A DNA stretch of 64,000 nucleotides from Pseudanabaena sp. Chao 1811. Its GTDB lineage: Bacteria; Cyanobacteriota; Cyanobacteriia; Pseudanabaenales; Pseudanabaenaceae. The position numbers and the translations under genes were made by a program. Below, piece after piece: positions 1 to 10,029 of this stretch; the first letter of the stretch is position 1, and each line of letters begins with the position of its first letter. The notes under the pieces are model-generated. The model was not told the origin of the DNA and searched no databases. It worked only from the letters and a program-made list of their open reading frames with translations. The stretch covers positions 1,631,001 to 1,695,000 of the forward strand of contig NZ_CP101416.1 in the NCBI RefSeq assembly GCF_027942295.1. Direction: 5' to 3'.

Positions 1-65
1 GAAAAAAATTCGGGTATCGTTTATTGAGACTGCGAAAAAGCATTTTACTAATCAGGTTTAAGGCT

Positions 66-2714
66 ATGAATCAAGGTTTGGGTATCGCCATTGCAGTATT
101 GCTAGTTAGCTTACCTGTGCAGGGTGTGATCAGCGAGGCAACAATGGCTCAAGCAGCACCAGAAGACCGCAAAGTAAATGCAGATCAATTGCTTAATTTA
201 GGTCGTCAAAAATATCAAGCTGGTCAGTTTGAGTCAGCCTTACAGGTATGGCAACAAGCCTTGGCAGTCTATCGAGCAATTAAGGATCGTCAGGGAGAAG
301 GAAAGTCGCTAGATAATCTGGGAAAGGCTTACGAGTCGCTTGGTAAATATGATGAGGCGATCGCATCGCATACAAAGAGTTTAGAAATTGCGAAAGAGCT
401 TGGAGAGCGTCGCAGCGAAGCAGAATCGCTAATCAATCTAGGTGTGGTCTATCGCTCTCGTGGTAACTATGCTCAAGCGATCGCATACCATGAACAGGGT
501 TTAGCCATTGCCCGTGAAATTGCCGATCGCCGTGCGGAAGGCTCAGCCTTGGGCAATTTGGGCATGAATTACTATGCTCAGGGCAACTATCCGAAAGCGA
601 TCGATTACCACGAACAGCGTTTAGTGATTGCCCGCGAAATCAAGGATCGACAAGGCGAAGGCAATGCAATGGGCAATCTTGGCAATGCCTACCGCGCTCA
701 GGGCAAATTTGCGAAAGCCATTGAATATCAAGAAAAGCGTTTAGCCATTACTCGCGAACTCAAGGAAGTACGCGGCGAAGGACAGGCTCTCGGTTTCCTC
801 GGACTAGTTTATCGTTCCCTTGGCGACTATCCCAAATCCGTCGAATATTACCAGCAGAGCTTAGCGATCGCGACCAAGATTAATGATCGACTAGGCAAAG
901 CCAAGTCTCTGGGGTACTTGGGTAATGTGTATTACGATCTAGGGGACTATCCAGAGGCAATTAAATATCACCTATCCAGCTTAAAAGCTGCTCAGGAAAT
1001 TAAAGATCGGCGAGGGGAAGGAAAGTCCTTAGGATATTTAGGCAACGCTTATGAAGCTCAAGGGAAATATGATGACGCGATTAAATACTACAATTCCAGT
1101 TTAAAAATTGCCCGTGAAGTTAAAGATATCCGTGGAGCAGGAAAGACATTAAGCTCCTTAGGAAGTGCTTACTATCATCTGGGAGACTATAACCAAGCGA
1201 TTACCAATCATCGATCAGGATTAGAAATTGCGCGTAGTATTAAAAATCGTGATGGCGAGAGAATTGCTCTTAGTAATCTTGGTTTGACTTTCCAAAAATT
1301 AGATCAACCTGATTTAGCGATTGTTTTCTATAAGCAGTCAGTCAATGTCAGTGAATCCATCCGCCAAGATATTCGTAAATTAGATCGCGATTTACAGAAT
1401 TCCTATTTAAGTAATATTGAAGGTTCCTATCGCCGCCTTGCGGATTTATTGCTGAAGCAGGGTCGCGTGATGGAAGCGCTCCAAATTCTCGATTTGCTCA
1501 AGGTGCAAGAACTTGAAGACTATCTCAAAAATGTTAAAGGTAGCGATCGCTCGGCGCAGGGAGTGAGACTATTAGCACCAGAGAAGGCGATTAGCGATAA
1601 GCTATCATCAGTGAGCTTTGACAATAGCAAGGAAATCAATAGCCAACTTGCCAATCAGATCCAGAAACTTCCTAAATCAGAAATCAATAAAGTTCCTGAC
1701 TATTTGCAACAAATCCCACAGGGAACAGTCCTTGTTTATCCCCTAATTTTAAGCGATCGCCTTGAGATTATTCTCTTCTCACCAAATTCGCTACCCATTA
1801 GCCGCACTGTCCAAGTCTCAAAAGAACAGCTTGAATCTCTAGTTAGCGAATTTAGGGCAGGACTGAGAGACAGTTCTTCAGAAGACTATAAAGAACCTGC
1901 GATCGCTCTTTATAAAATCTTGATTAAACCCATCGAAGCTGAACTCACACAGGTGAAAGCTCAGACCATTCTCTATGCGCCCGATGGAACTCTGCGCTAT
2001 ATCCCGCTTGCGGCTCTCTATGATGGTCAAAAATGGATGGCGCAAAGGTATCAAATTAGCAATCTGATTGCCTATAGCCTCTCCGACTTTTCATCCAAGT
2101 CCAAAATCATGCCGAATATCCTTGCAGGAGCCTTTGGCGGTAAGGCAAGTGAGAAGAAGTTTGGACAGCAAGCCTTACCTGCAACGATTAAAGAAGTACA
2201 GGCGATCGCCAATACCTTCCAAAATTCCGTTGCCCTCATCGAAGACGAGTTTAGCCGCCAAGCTACGGAAGCTAAATTTAAGGACTATAATGTGCTGCAC
2301 TTTGCGACCCATGCCGAGTTTAACCAAGGTGTGCCAGACAACTCCTTTATCATTTTTGGCAATGGTGACAAAATTGGTTTAAGTGAAATCGCGGCTTGGC
2401 AGATTCCCCATGTGGAATTGATTGTACTCAGCGCTTGTCAAACTGGAGAGGGCAAGTTGGGAAGTGGCGTAGAGATATTAGGCTTTGGTTATCAAGTGCA
2501 GAAAGCAGGCGCAAAAACCGCGATCGCTTCTCTCTGGTCTGTCGATGATGTGGCAACACAGGTACTGATGAAGTCTTTTTATCAAGAATTTCAAAAGGGT
2601 AATGTCTCTACGACGGAAGCTCTAAATAAGGCACAAATTTCCTTAATTCGTTCATCAGAGTTTAATCACCCTATATACTGGTCAGCATTTTTTGCGATCG
2701 GCAATGGACTGTAG
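66..2714 (+). CDS. TPR-CHAT domain protein (caspase-like), exported
   Basis: The 882-residue protein begins with a signal-peptide-like segment ending near AQA, followed by about nine TPR-type repeats of roughly 40 residues (about residues 40-420, recurring LGNLG and YDEAI-type motifs). A linker leads to a C-terminal CHAT domain. The likely catalytic dyad is His749 in the ATHAEF motif and Cys791 in SACQTG, numbered from this ATG. CHAT domains are caspase/separase-like cysteine peptidases and TPRs bind protein partners; the substrate is unknown. An in-frame TTG at position 24 is possible, but the ATG at 66 puts the hydrophobic segment at the N terminus. A paralogue starts 33 bp downstream, so the two probably form an operon. 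Family call is firm; protease activity is inferred. Confidence 0.9.
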   Translation: MNQGLGIAIAVLLVSLPVQGVISEATMAQAAPEDRKVNADQLLNLGRQKYQAGQFESALQVWQQALAVYRAIKDRQGEGKSLDNLGKAYESLGKYDEAIASHTKSLEIAKELGERRSEAESLINLGVVYRSRGNYAQAIAYHEQGLAIAREIADRRAEGSALGNLGMNYYAQGNYPKAIDYHEQRLVIAREIKDRQGEGNAMGNLGNAYRAQGKFAKAIEYQEKRLAITRELKEVRGEGQALGFLGLVYRSLGDYPKSVEYYQQSLAIATKINDRLGKAKSLGYLGNVYYDLGDYPEAIKYHLSSLKAAQEIKDRRGEGKSLGYLGNAYEAQGKYDDAIKYYNSSLKIAREVKDIRGAGKTLSSLGSAYYHLGDYNQAITNHRSGLEIARSIKNRDGERIALSNLGLTFQKLDQPDLAIVFYKQSVNVSESIRQDIRKLDRDLQNSYLSNIEGSYRRLADLLLKQGRVMEALQILDLLKVQELEDYLKNVKGSDRSAQGVRLLAPEKAISDKLSSVSFDNSKEINSQLANQIQKLPKSEINKVPDYLQQIPQGTVLVYPLILSDRLEIILFSPNSLPISRTVQVSKEQLESLVSEFRAGLRDSSSEDYKEPAIALYKILIKPIEAELTQVKAQTILYAPDGTLRYIPLAALYDGQKWMAQRYQISNLIAYSLSDFSSKSKIMPNILAGAFGGKASEKKFGQQALPATIKEVQAIANTFQNSVALIEDEFSRQATEAKFKDYNVLHFATHAEFNQGVPDNSFIIFGNGDKIGLSEIAAWQIPHVELIVLSACQTGEGKLGSGVEILGFGYQVQKAGAKTAIASLWSVDDVATQVLMKSFYQEFQKGNVSTTEALNKAQISLIRSSEFNHPIYWSAFFAIGNGL

Positions 2715-2747
2715 AGATAAAGAATTGTAGTTACTACGAGGTGAGGT

Positions 2748-5700
2748 ATGCGTGGAAGTTTGGCGATCGCACTTTTGACCGTCTTATGTTGTGGGCAAGT
2801 GCAACTAGTCGTATCCGATGCTGCGCGATCGCAATCTATCCAAGATCGTAAAGCAGAAGCCGAACGGCTTTACCAAAAAGGAAATCAGCAATATCAAGCT
2901 AATAAATATCAGGAAGCATTACAAGCTTGGGAGCAATCTTTACAAATTTATCGCGAGATTAAAGACCGCAAGGGTGAAGGTAACTCATTGAATAGTCTAG
3001 GGAAGGCTTATGACGCACTTGAAGATTACCCAAAAGCGATCAAGTTCTATGAGCAGTCCTTGGTAATCTTGAGAGAGCTTAAGGTCATAGATCCCCTTGA
3101 TGAGAGTACAACACTTTTTCGCATAGGATATGCTCACTCAATTCTAAATCAATTCGAGAAAGCAACGATATTTTATGAACAAGCTTTAGCCATCAGGGCA
3201 AAAATCAGCGATCTCCCTCACGCCTACTTGAGAGAAGTTATCGGTGAACTTGTGCTTATTTATGCTGATTTAGGACAATATCCAAAAATAATCTCAGTTT
3301 ATGAGCAAGAATTAGCGATCGTGCGGCAGAGAAAGCTTCTGACGGAACAAGTAAGAGTAGTCTATAATCTCGCCCAAGCTTATCAATTTTCTAGAGACTA
3401 TGAACGTTCCATTAAGATGTATCAGCAAGCCTTGGTAATTGCGCGGGATCTGAAAGATCAGGAACAAGAACGTAACTTGTTAGATAATTTAGGTAACGTT
3501 TATCTGAAGGCAGGAAAATATGAGCTAGCAATCACAATTTTTCAGCAGGTGTTAGCCAGTTCAAGAATGTCTCCAGATCCTACTAGTCAAGCTGGAGCCA
3601 CAATCAGTCTAGGTGATGGCTATCGCAACTTGGGACAATACACACAGGCAATTAAGTTCTATCGACAAGGCTTAGATCTGTCTAGCAAACTGACAGATCG
3701 GATTGCTCAAGCAGGAATATTGGTTAAACTCGGTAACGCTTATCTGAAGTTAGGAAAATATGAACAAGCGATCGCGCTTTATCAGCAGTCTTTAGCGATC
3801 GCCCGCAGCATTGATCATCGAGATAGCGAAGGATTGCTTAGTAATATAGCTAGGGATCGACTTTACGATAGCTTGGGACAGGATGAAATCGCAATTCGTT
3901 TTTTTGCGCCACGATATTATGTGATTCTGCCAGAAATCCAAGCTCGGATGGCGGAAGGTATCGTACTCAGTAATTGGGGGCTAGCTTACGAAAGATTAGG
4001 TCAATTTGACAAAGCAATTGCCCTATATCAGCAAGAACTAGTAATTGCCCGCGAAATCAAAGATATAGCCCGTGAAGGAGCAGTACTCAGCAATCTCGGT
4101 AATGCCTATGACAGTTCCCAACAATTTGACAAGGCAATTGTCATGCATCAGCAAGCTTTGACGATAATGCAGAAAATCAAAGACAATGCTAATAAAGGTC
4201 GAGTACTGGTCAATTTGGCGAATACCTATCGCAATTTAGGTCAGAATGAGCAGGCGATTGAAATTTATCAACAAGCTTTAGCGATCGCCAGAGAAATTAA
4301 AAATCGCGATAGCGAAGGTACAGCACTCCGCAATCTGGGTATAGCTTATGTCAATCGTGGACAGCATCAGCAAGCGTTGGAGGCATATCAGCAAGCTGTA
4401 ACCATCGCTAGGGAAATCGGCGATCGCGACGGTGAAGGCACGGTACTTAGCAATTTGGGTAAATTACTGGCGATTAAACAACAACCTGAATTAGCTATTT
4501 TCTTTTACAAACAATCGATCAATGTCCGAGAGTCTATTCGCAAAGATATTCGTGGATTAAGCCAAGACGAACAGAAATCTTACCTATCTACGGTCGAAAA
4601 TTCCTATCGCGATCTTGCCGATCTCTTACTCAAACAAGGTCGCATTATGGAAGCCCTACAAGTTCTCGATCTTCTCAAAATCCAAGAACTTGAAGACTAT
4701 TTAAAAAATATTAAAGGCAGCGATCGCACATTACAAGAAGTAAGACTTTTAGAGCCAGAGAGAGCGTTTCGCGATCAGCAATTCGCGATTAGCTTTGAGC
4801 AAATACCTCATCTCAATCGCCAACTTGCTAATCAGATTCAGCAACTGCCGCAATCAGAGATCAACCAAGTCCCCACCTACCTCAACCAAATTCCCCAAGG
4901 GACAGTATTGCTTTATCCTTTGATTTTAAGCGATCGCCTCGAAATCATTCTTTTCTCTCCTAATACTTTCCCCATTAGCCGCACTGTCAAAATATCGCAA
5001 ACAGAACTAGAACCTCTAGTGACTGATTTTAGAACTGGACTACTTGATGCTGGCTCTGAAGATGTCAAAGAACCTGCGGCAAAACTTTACAACTTACTGA
5101 TTAAACCCATCGAATCTGAACTAGTTCTAGCGAAAACTACCACAATTCTTTATGCCCCCGATGGTATCTTGCGCTATATTCCCCTTGCGGCTCTCTATGA
5201 CGGCAAACAATGGCTAGCAGAGAAATGCCGCATTAATAATCTCATCGCTTACAGCCTCTTTGACTTTGCCCCAAAGCTAAACATTCAACCCAACATCCTC
5301 GCAGGAGCATTTGGCGGTAAAGCTGACGAGAAGAAATTTGGACAAATTGGCTTGCCTGCCACACTTAAAGAAGTGCAAGCGATCGCAAATTCCTTTAATA
5401 ACTCAGTTACTTTAATCGAGGATCAATTTAGCCGCCAAGCGATCGAGTCTAAATTCAAAAATCATAATATTCTCCATCTTGCTACCCATGCTGAGTTTAA
5501 TACGGGTACACCTGATAACTCTTTCATCATTTTTGGCAATGGCGACAAAATCCGTCTTAATGAAATCACTGATTGGCAGATTCCAAATATCGATTTGATT
5601 GTGTTGAGTGCTTGTCAGACTGGTGTTGGTACGCTCGGTGATGGGGTGGAAATCCTAGGCTTTGGTTATCAAGTCCAAAAGGCTGGAGCAAAAAATGCGA

Positions 5701-5891
5701 TCGCTTCTCTCTGGTCTGTCAATGATGAAGGCACTCAAGCCTTAATGGAAACATTTTATAGTGAACTCAAAAAAGGCGATGTCACACCCACTGAAGCATT
5801 GAATAGAGCGCAAGTTGCTCTGATCAAATCACCTAAGTACAATCATCCAAATTATTGGTCAGCATTCTTTGCGATCGGTAATGGGCTATAA
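2748..5891 (+). CDS. TPR-CHAT domain protein, paralogue of the upstream gene
   Basis: This 1047-residue protein has the same layout as its neighbour: N-terminal hydrophobic export signal, a longer TPR array (about residues 40-600) and a C-terminal CHAT domain with His914 (ATHAEF) and Cys956 (SACQTG). The CHAT regions are clearly similar to each other while the TPR arrays differ in number and sequence, which suggests tandem duplication followed by divergence of the partner-binding part. A good ribosome binding site (GAGGTGAGG) precedes the ATG. Both dyads are intact. Such genes are often multicopy in filamentous cyanobacteria and their role is unknown. Confidence 0.9.
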   Translation: MRGSLAIALLTVLCCGQVQLVVSDAARSQSIQDRKAEAERLYQKGNQQYQANKYQEALQAWEQSLQIYREIKDRKGEGNSLNSLGKAYDALEDYPKAIKFYEQSLVILRELKVIDPLDESTTLFRIGYAHSILNQFEKATIFYEQALAIRAKISDLPHAYLREVIGELVLIYADLGQYPKIISVYEQELAIVRQRKLLTEQVRVVYNLAQAYQFSRDYERSIKMYQQALVIARDLKDQEQERNLLDNLGNVYLKAGKYELAITIFQQVLASSRMSPDPTSQAGATISLGDGYRNLGQYTQAIKFYRQGLDLSSKLTDRIAQAGILVKLGNAYLKLGKYEQAIALYQQSLAIARSIDHRDSEGLLSNIARDRLYDSLGQDEIAIRFFAPRYYVILPEIQARMAEGIVLSNWGLAYERLGQFDKAIALYQQELVIAREIKDIAREGAVLSNLGNAYDSSQQFDKAIVMHQQALTIMQKIKDNANKGRVLVNLANTYRNLGQNEQAIEIYQQALAIAREIKNRDSEGTALRNLGIAYVNRGQHQQALEAYQQAVTIAREIGDRDGEGTVLSNLGKLLAIKQQPELAIFFYKQSINVRESIRKDIRGLSQDEQKSYLSTVENSYRDLADLLLKQGRIMEALQVLDLLKIQELEDYLKNIKGSDRTLQEVRLLEPERAFRDQQFAISFEQIPHLNRQLANQIQQLPQSEINQVPTYLNQIPQGTVLLYPLILSDRLEIILFSPNTFPISRTVKISQTELEPLVTDFRTGLLDAGSEDVKEPAAKLYNLLIKPIESELVLAKTTTILYAPDGILRYIPLAALYDGKQWLAEKCRINNLIAYSLFDFAPKLNIQPNILAGAFGGKADEKKFGQIGLPATLKEVQAIANSFNNSVTLIEDQFSRQAIESKFKNHNILHLATHAEFNTGTPDNSFIIFGNGDKIRLNEITDWQIPNIDLIVLSACQTGVGTLGDGVEILGFGYQVQKAGAKNAIASLWSVNDEGTQALMETFYSELKKGDVTPTEALNRAQVALIKSPKYNHPNYWSAFFAIGNGL

Positions 5892-5909
5892 AATAGAAAG
5901 TGTTATGAC

Positions 5910-5924
5910 AGGCGCTTCGCGCCT
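5910..5924. repeat. Short palindrome with GGCGC-TTC-GCGCC core
   Basis: A perfect 6-bp stem with a TTC loop lies between the second CHAT gene and the Uma2 gene. It has no U-run, so it is not a convincing terminator. The same core recurs in many hairpins of this window. Confidence 0.6.
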
Positions 5925-5957
5925 CAGATAACTTAACAAAGGTAAAGGGAAAAATAT

Positions 5958-6515
5958 ATGGTCATCGCAGCAGCAAAACCCCATAGCCTAGAAGCATTTC
6001 TAGAACTACCTGAGACCAAACCCGCCTCAGAATTTATCAACGGACAAATTACTCAAAAAGTCATGCCTCAAGGAGAACACAGCCGCTTACAAGTTAAGTT
6101 ATGTACAAATATTAACCAAGTTGTTGAAACCCCAAAGATTGCCTATGCTTTCTCGGAATTACGCTGTACTTTTGGGGGAGCATCGATTGTTCCTGATATT
6201 TCCGTATTTCGTTGGGAGAGAATTCCCCGTAAACCCTCAGGACGAGTGGTAAACCGTTTTGAAATATATCCTGATTGGGCGATCGAGATACTTTCTCCCG
6301 ATCAGAGACAAAATAAAGTGATAGCTAATTTGTTGCATTGTGTAGACAATGGCACAGAGTTAGGTTGGCTGCTCGATCCTGAAGATGAAAATATTTTGTT
6401 AGTGTTGCCTGAACGTCGCGTCCAAATTTTAGAAGGCTCTCAGTCTGTACCCGTACTTAGGGGAATTGACTTAACTTTGACGGTTAGCCAGATTTTTGAT
6501 TGGCTCAGTTTTTAA
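5958..6515 (+). CDS. Uma2 family (DUF820) putative endonuclease-fold protein
   Basis: A 185-residue protein with the usual DUF820/Uma2 pattern: an N-terminal [24 protein letters not shown] motif, the acidic VPDISVFRW strand near residue 77, and [12 protein letters not shown] near residue 110, followed by a C-terminal half with a GWLLDPED motif. These proteins have a PD-(D/E)XK restriction-like fold and are greatly expanded in cyanobacteria with unknown substrates. The acidic residues expected for metal binding (VPD, WAIEIL) are present. A purine-rich stretch (AGGTAAAGGGA) precedes the ATG. It is probably unrelated to the CHAT pair. Confidence 0.85.
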   Translation: MVIAAAKPHSLEAFLELPETKPASEFINGQITQKVMPQGEHSRLQVKLCTNINQVVETPKIAYAFSELRCTFGGASIVPDISVFRWERIPRKPSGRVVNRFEIYPDWAIEILSPDQRQNKVIANLLHCVDNGTELGWLLDPEDENILLVLPERRVQILEGSQSVPVLRGIDLTLTVSQIFDWLSF

Positions 6516-6576
6516 GACACAAGCAGCTATAAATCCAAAATATAGTTACAGCAACTCTATAGCTATAAAATGGACT

Positions 6577-7236
6577 ATGACCAACGCTGTAACCAACCAT
6601 TCCATGTTCACCTTCGCACTGCCCAAAGGCTCACTCTTAAAAGACTCAATCCGCTTACTCCAAGGCGTAGGACTCGACTTTAGTGGGTTTCTTGATCCTA
6701 CAAATCGTCAACTGCAAATTTTAGATCCCACAGGAACCGCTAGAGCCTTGCTGGTCAGAGCGCAGGATGTACCTGTATATGTAGAATATGGACAAGCCCA
6801 AGCAGGCATCGTTGGCGAAGATGTCTTGCGTGAAAAAACGCCCAAAGTAGCCAAATTATTAGACTTAGGATTCGGTGGCTGTCGGATGTCGATCGCTGTT
6901 TCAGGAGAGAGTCGCTATCGATCACCCCTAGATTTGCCACCCCATAGTCGCATTGCCTCAAAATATGTCGGTTGCGCCCGTGAATACTTTGACAGCATCG
7001 ATTTACCCGTTGAGATTATTCCCCTCTATGGCTCCGTTGAGCTGGGGCCAATCACAGGTATGGCTGAGGCGATCGTTGATTTAGTTTCTACGGGTAAGAC
7101 TTTAAAGGATAACGGACTGATTGAAATTGAAGTGTTGTATCACAGTACCGCGAGACTGATTGCCCATCCCCTGAGTTATCGCTTATATAGCGATCGCTTT
7201 AGCGAGTTAATGGAAAAGATGCAGGTTAAAGCATAA
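6577..7236 (+). CDS. hisG: ATP phosphoribosyltransferase, short form
   Basis: The first enzyme of histidine synthesis joins ATP and PRPP. The protein begins its conserved core at [11 protein letters not shown] and carries the PRPP-binding signature [16 protein letters not shown] near its C-terminal third. At about 219 residues it is the short form without the regulatory ACT-like domain, so by family knowledge it should need a HisZ partner, which is not in this window. The frame is open back to 6496, overlapping the Uma2 gene, but the ATG at 6577 or the one at 6604 (just before FTFALPKG) fits family length better; no strong ribosome binding site separates them. Confidence 0.93.
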   Translation: MTNAVTNHSMFTFALPKGSLLKDSIRLLQGVGLDFSGFLDPTNRQLQILDPTGTARALLVRAQDVPVYVEYGQAQAGIVGEDVLREKTPKVAKLLDLGFGGCRMSIAVSGESRYRSPLDLPPHSRIASKYVGCAREYFDSIDLPVEIIPLYGSVELGPITGMAEAIVDLVSTGKTLKDNGLIEIEVLYHSTARLIAHPLSYRLYSDRFSELMEKMQVKA

Positions 7237-7272
7237 AGAAAGGGGCGCTAAGCGCCCCTTTCTTTATGCTTT
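7228..7272. terminator. Bidirectional hairpin between convergent hisG and prk
   Basis: A nearly perfect palindrome of about 45 bp centred on GGGGCGCTAAGCGCCCC. The arms reach into both genes, so both TAA stop codons and the shared Lys-Ala codons before them lie in the stem. It should terminate transcription from both sides. Confidence 0.85.
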
Positions 7273-8169
7273 GAGTTTCTTCGATTCAACTACAAGAGAG
7301 TCAATTAATGGCTGGAGAATCAATTCCATTGCCATGCCCATCTTGCCACCGGGGACAACCAAGGTGGTATGACGAGACATGAAGGAATCATGGATCATAT
7401 CTAGCAAATAACGGAAGTCGATTTGGAACTTCTCGCGGAAGCAGCGATTGGTGTGGATAATTACAAAGCTTTCATCAAGGGTGGGAATGTCGCGACAGAT
7501 GAAAGGATTGGAAGTATCAACGGTAGGAACGCGCTGGAAGTTGATGTGAGTATTGGAGAACTGAGGCGCAATGTAATTTACATAGTCGGGCATACGACGC
7601 AAAATTGTATCGACGATCGCTTCAGCACTATAGCCACGTTCAGCATTATCACGATGGATTTTTTGAATCCATTCTAAGTTCACAATGGGAACAACACCCA
7701 CTAACAAATCAACATACTGAGCAAGGTTAATATCTTCGGCGACTACACCACCATGCAAACCTTCGTAAAACAGCACATCGGTATTAGCTTCGATGCTTTC
7801 CCACGGGGTAAATTCACCAGGTTGATTGCTCGTACCTAAGCGACCATTGTGATACTCGGCTTCTTCAGGGCTGTGCAGATAGTAACGTCTTTGACCACCA
7901 CCAGTTTGACCATATTCCTGAAACAAAGCTTCGAGCTTATCTAGCAAATTGGCATTCAATCCAAAGTGGCTAAGACTACGACCTTCTGCCGCAGCTTGTT
8001 TCATGGCTTCGCGCATTTCTAAGCGGTTGTATTTGTGGTAGCTATCACCTTCAATAACTGCCGCTTGAATATTTTCTAAACGAAAAATATGTTCAAAAGC
8101 TCGCTTAACGGTGCTAGTACCAGCACCCGATGAACCTGTTACCGCAATAACTGGATGTTTTTTAGACAA
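7264..8169 (-). CDS. prkB: Phosphoribulokinase, class I (proteobacterial CbbP/PrkB type)
   Basis: A 301-residue kinase with a P-loop at residues 12-20 (GSSGAGTST) and the family motifs EGDSYHKY, VLFYEGLHGG, VGVVPIVNLEWIQK, FQRVPTVDTSNPF and LVVPGGKMGMAMELI. This is the short octameric type of purple bacteria and E. coli PrkB, not the class II enzyme usual in cyanobacteria and plants. The N-terminal regulatory cysteine pair of the class II enzyme is absent; only two cysteines occur, both in the C-terminal part. It phosphorylates ribulose 5-phosphate in characterised members. No other Calvin-cycle gene is adjacent. AGGAG lies just upstream of the ATG. Confidence 0.9.
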   Translation of the reverse strand: MSKKHPVIAVTGSSGAGTSTVKRAFEHIFRLENIQAAVIEGDSYHKYNRLEMREAMKQAAAEGRSLSHFGLNANLLDKLEALFQEYGQTGGGQRRYYLHSPEEAEYHNGRLGTSNQPGEFTPWESIEANTDVLFYEGLHGGVVAEDINLAQYVDLLVGVVPIVNLEWIQKIHRDNAERGYSAEAIVDTILRRMPDYVNYIAPQFSNTHINFQRVPTVDTSNPFICRDIPTLDESFVIIHTNRCFREKFQIDFRYLLDMIHDSFMSRHTTLVVPGGKMGMAMELILQPLIDSLVVESKKLKA

Positions 8170-8348
8170 ATTTTTTCTCCTTAAATTTATATATAAACCT
8201 TATTACCCTTGTGGGTTAAGGTGAGACGAAATTATTTAGAGATTGTGGAGATTACCAGAGGCACGTCAGCCAAAGGTGCAAATCTCTTAAACCATTTAGA
8301 ATTACTATACCTTTGTATATAGCGCCAAAGAAAGCAAAATTTGCGAAC

Positions 8349-9377
8349 ATGATTTCGGCTACATCTAAATTACAGCAAAAATTCGCTGAACCTTTAACTA
8401 TTGGCAATGTCACCCTCAAAAGTCGGGTGCTACAATCGCCATTGTCAGGAGTGACGGATTTGGTATTTCGGCGATTGGTGCGGCGCTATGCCCCAGACTC
8501 AATGCTCTACACCGAGATGATCAGCGCTACAGATCTGCATCATATGAAGGCTTTGCCGAAGCTTATGGAGATCGATCGCCATGAAACCCCGATTAGCATC
8601 CAGTTATTTGATTGTCGTCCTGACTTTCTTGCTGAAGCCGCCCAAAAAGCCGTATTAGAGGGAGCTGACACCGTAGACATTAATATGGGCTGTCCTGTGA
8701 ATAAAATTACCAAAAAGGGTGGTGGCTCATCGTTATTACGTCAGCCTGAACTAGCGGCGCAAATTGTGCGATCGGTGGTCGAGGCAGTTGATATTCCTGT
8801 GACAGTGAAAACACGCATCGGATGGGATGACAATGAAATTACGATTCTTGACTTTGCTAAGCGCATGGAGGATGCAGGAGCAAAGATGATCACTGTCCAT
8901 GCTAGAACGCGATCGCAGGGCTATACGGGTAATGCCAAGTGGGAATGGATTCGCAAGGTTAAAGAGGTGCTGACGATTCCTGTAATTGCCAATGGTGATA
9001 TTTTCTCGGTGGAAAATGCGATCGCCTGTTTAGAGCAAACGGGAGCCGATGGGGTGATGTGTTCGCGGGGAACCTTGGGCTATCCCTTTTTAGTGGGGCA
9101 AGTTGATCATTTTTTAAAAACAGGCGAACGTTTGCCTGACCCTTCGCCAATTGAATGTTTGCAAGTTGCCAAGGAGCATTTGCAAGGACTCTGGGACTAC
9201 AAAGGCATTCGCGGAATTAGGCAATCACGCAAGCATATGACTTGGTATGCGAGGGGATTTGCGGGGGCGGCAGTGTTACGAGATCGCCTCTGTCGGATCG
9301 AGTCTTTGCAAGATGGGATGGATTGTCTAGATGGTGCGATCGATGAGTTGCAGGTAGAGGTGAAACCACTTGTATAG
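8349..9377 (+). CDS. dusB: tRNA-dihydrouridine synthase (DusB-like)
   Basis: A flavin-dependent enzyme that reduces uridines in tRNA D-loops. It shows the FMN-binding TIM barrel start (PLTIGNVTLKSRVLQSPLSGVTD), the catalytic cysteine motif INMGCPVNKITKKGGGSSLL, TVKTRIGW, ITVHARTRSQGYTG, PVIANGDI and DGVMCSRGTLGYPFL. About 342 residues, the usual length. The frame is open back to a TTG at 8313, but the ATG at 8349 is the better start. It is divergent from prk with a 180-bp gap. Assignment to DusB rather than another Dus class rests on the GGGSSLL motif. Confidence 0.9.
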   Translation: MISATSKLQQKFAEPLTIGNVTLKSRVLQSPLSGVTDLVFRRLVRRYAPDSMLYTEMISATDLHHMKALPKLMEIDRHETPISIQLFDCRPDFLAEAAQKAVLEGADTVDINMGCPVNKITKKGGGSSLLRQPELAAQIVRSVVEAVDIPVTVKTRIGWDDNEITILDFAKRMEDAGAKMITVHARTRSQGYTGNAKWEWIRKVKEVLTIPVIANGDIFSVENAIACLEQTGADGVMCSRGTLGYPFLVGQVDHFLKTGERLPDPSPIECLQVAKEHLQGLWDYKGIRGIRQSRKHMTWYARGFAGAAVLRDRLCRIESLQDGMDCLDGAIDELQVEVKPLV

Positions 9378-9459
9378 ATAACATTGCGCCCGAGTCTTGG
9401 GAAATACAGTTTCAATCGCATTAGGAAAACCAGTAAAGTCATCGACACTTGCCATCAAA

Positions 9460-9576
9460 ATATAGCCGTAGCCAGTTATGTTAGGACAAAAACAAAAACC
9501 AGAAGAGAGTTGCGGCGCTTTGCGCCGCAACTCTCTTCTGGTTTTTATGTCTTAACTTACTTGGCTATAGCTATAT
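9460..9576. repeat. Palindromic repeat, family F copy 1
   Basis: A 117-bp element bounded by ATATAGC-type inverted ends. It contains GCCAGTTATGTTA and a long perfect hairpin (AGAAGAGAGTTGCGGCGC with its complement). The same outer motif and an almost identical AGAAGAGAGTTGC hairpin recur at 32725-32790, and the outer motif at 20569-20753. It follows the dus gene and may act as its terminator. The rest of the 9378-10029 gap holds an antitoxin fragment and no other gene that I can see. Confidence 0.75.
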
Positions 9577-9681
9577 CTGTGACTCCACGGTTATGAATTT
9601 CGATGAGTACCGACAAATAGAATTTCGCTCCCTTATTGGGAGAAATCCACATCCTCAGTAATAGGAATCGCTCAACCTAAG

Positions 9682-9831
9682 ATGTCGGTTTTGATCAATT
9701 GCAAGTTATCAGGATTCTCGGCTGTGAGGTTGTTTAGGTTTTTAAATTCTTTAGGTCGTGATGTGGAGATTGTGGTAAAAGATAAGCCTAAATCTCGTTC
9801 TCAAGCACGTACTCAGGTTATGATTAGATAA
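9682..9831 (+). pseudogene. Fragment of XRE-family antitoxin (COG5606-like C terminus)
   Basis: Forty-nine codons encode a peptide with LSGFSAVRLFRFLNSLGRD followed by VEIVVK and KPKSRSQARTQV, which matches my recollection of the C-terminal half of small helix-turn-helix antitoxins paired with HigB/RelE-like toxins. The preceding codons (GIAQPKMSVL) look like the end of the HTH, but the frame breaks upstream and no toxin gene is present. I read it as a relic of a toxin-antitoxin locus. Confidence 0.5.
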
Positions 9832-10029
9832 GGGGCTTTATTCTGATTGTTGGAAGTAGTGGTATAAATTAGCGATCGCCATATTCAGACGATTATTTAA
9901 CTACATCTTCTACTTTTAAAGCTTTTGCTATAATTCTAATGGCTAAGCAATATTCAATCAATTTAGCCAAAGACAAAGATATTTTTATGATTATCGTTCG
10001 AGAGCCTACTACTTCAAAGAATCAGAGAA

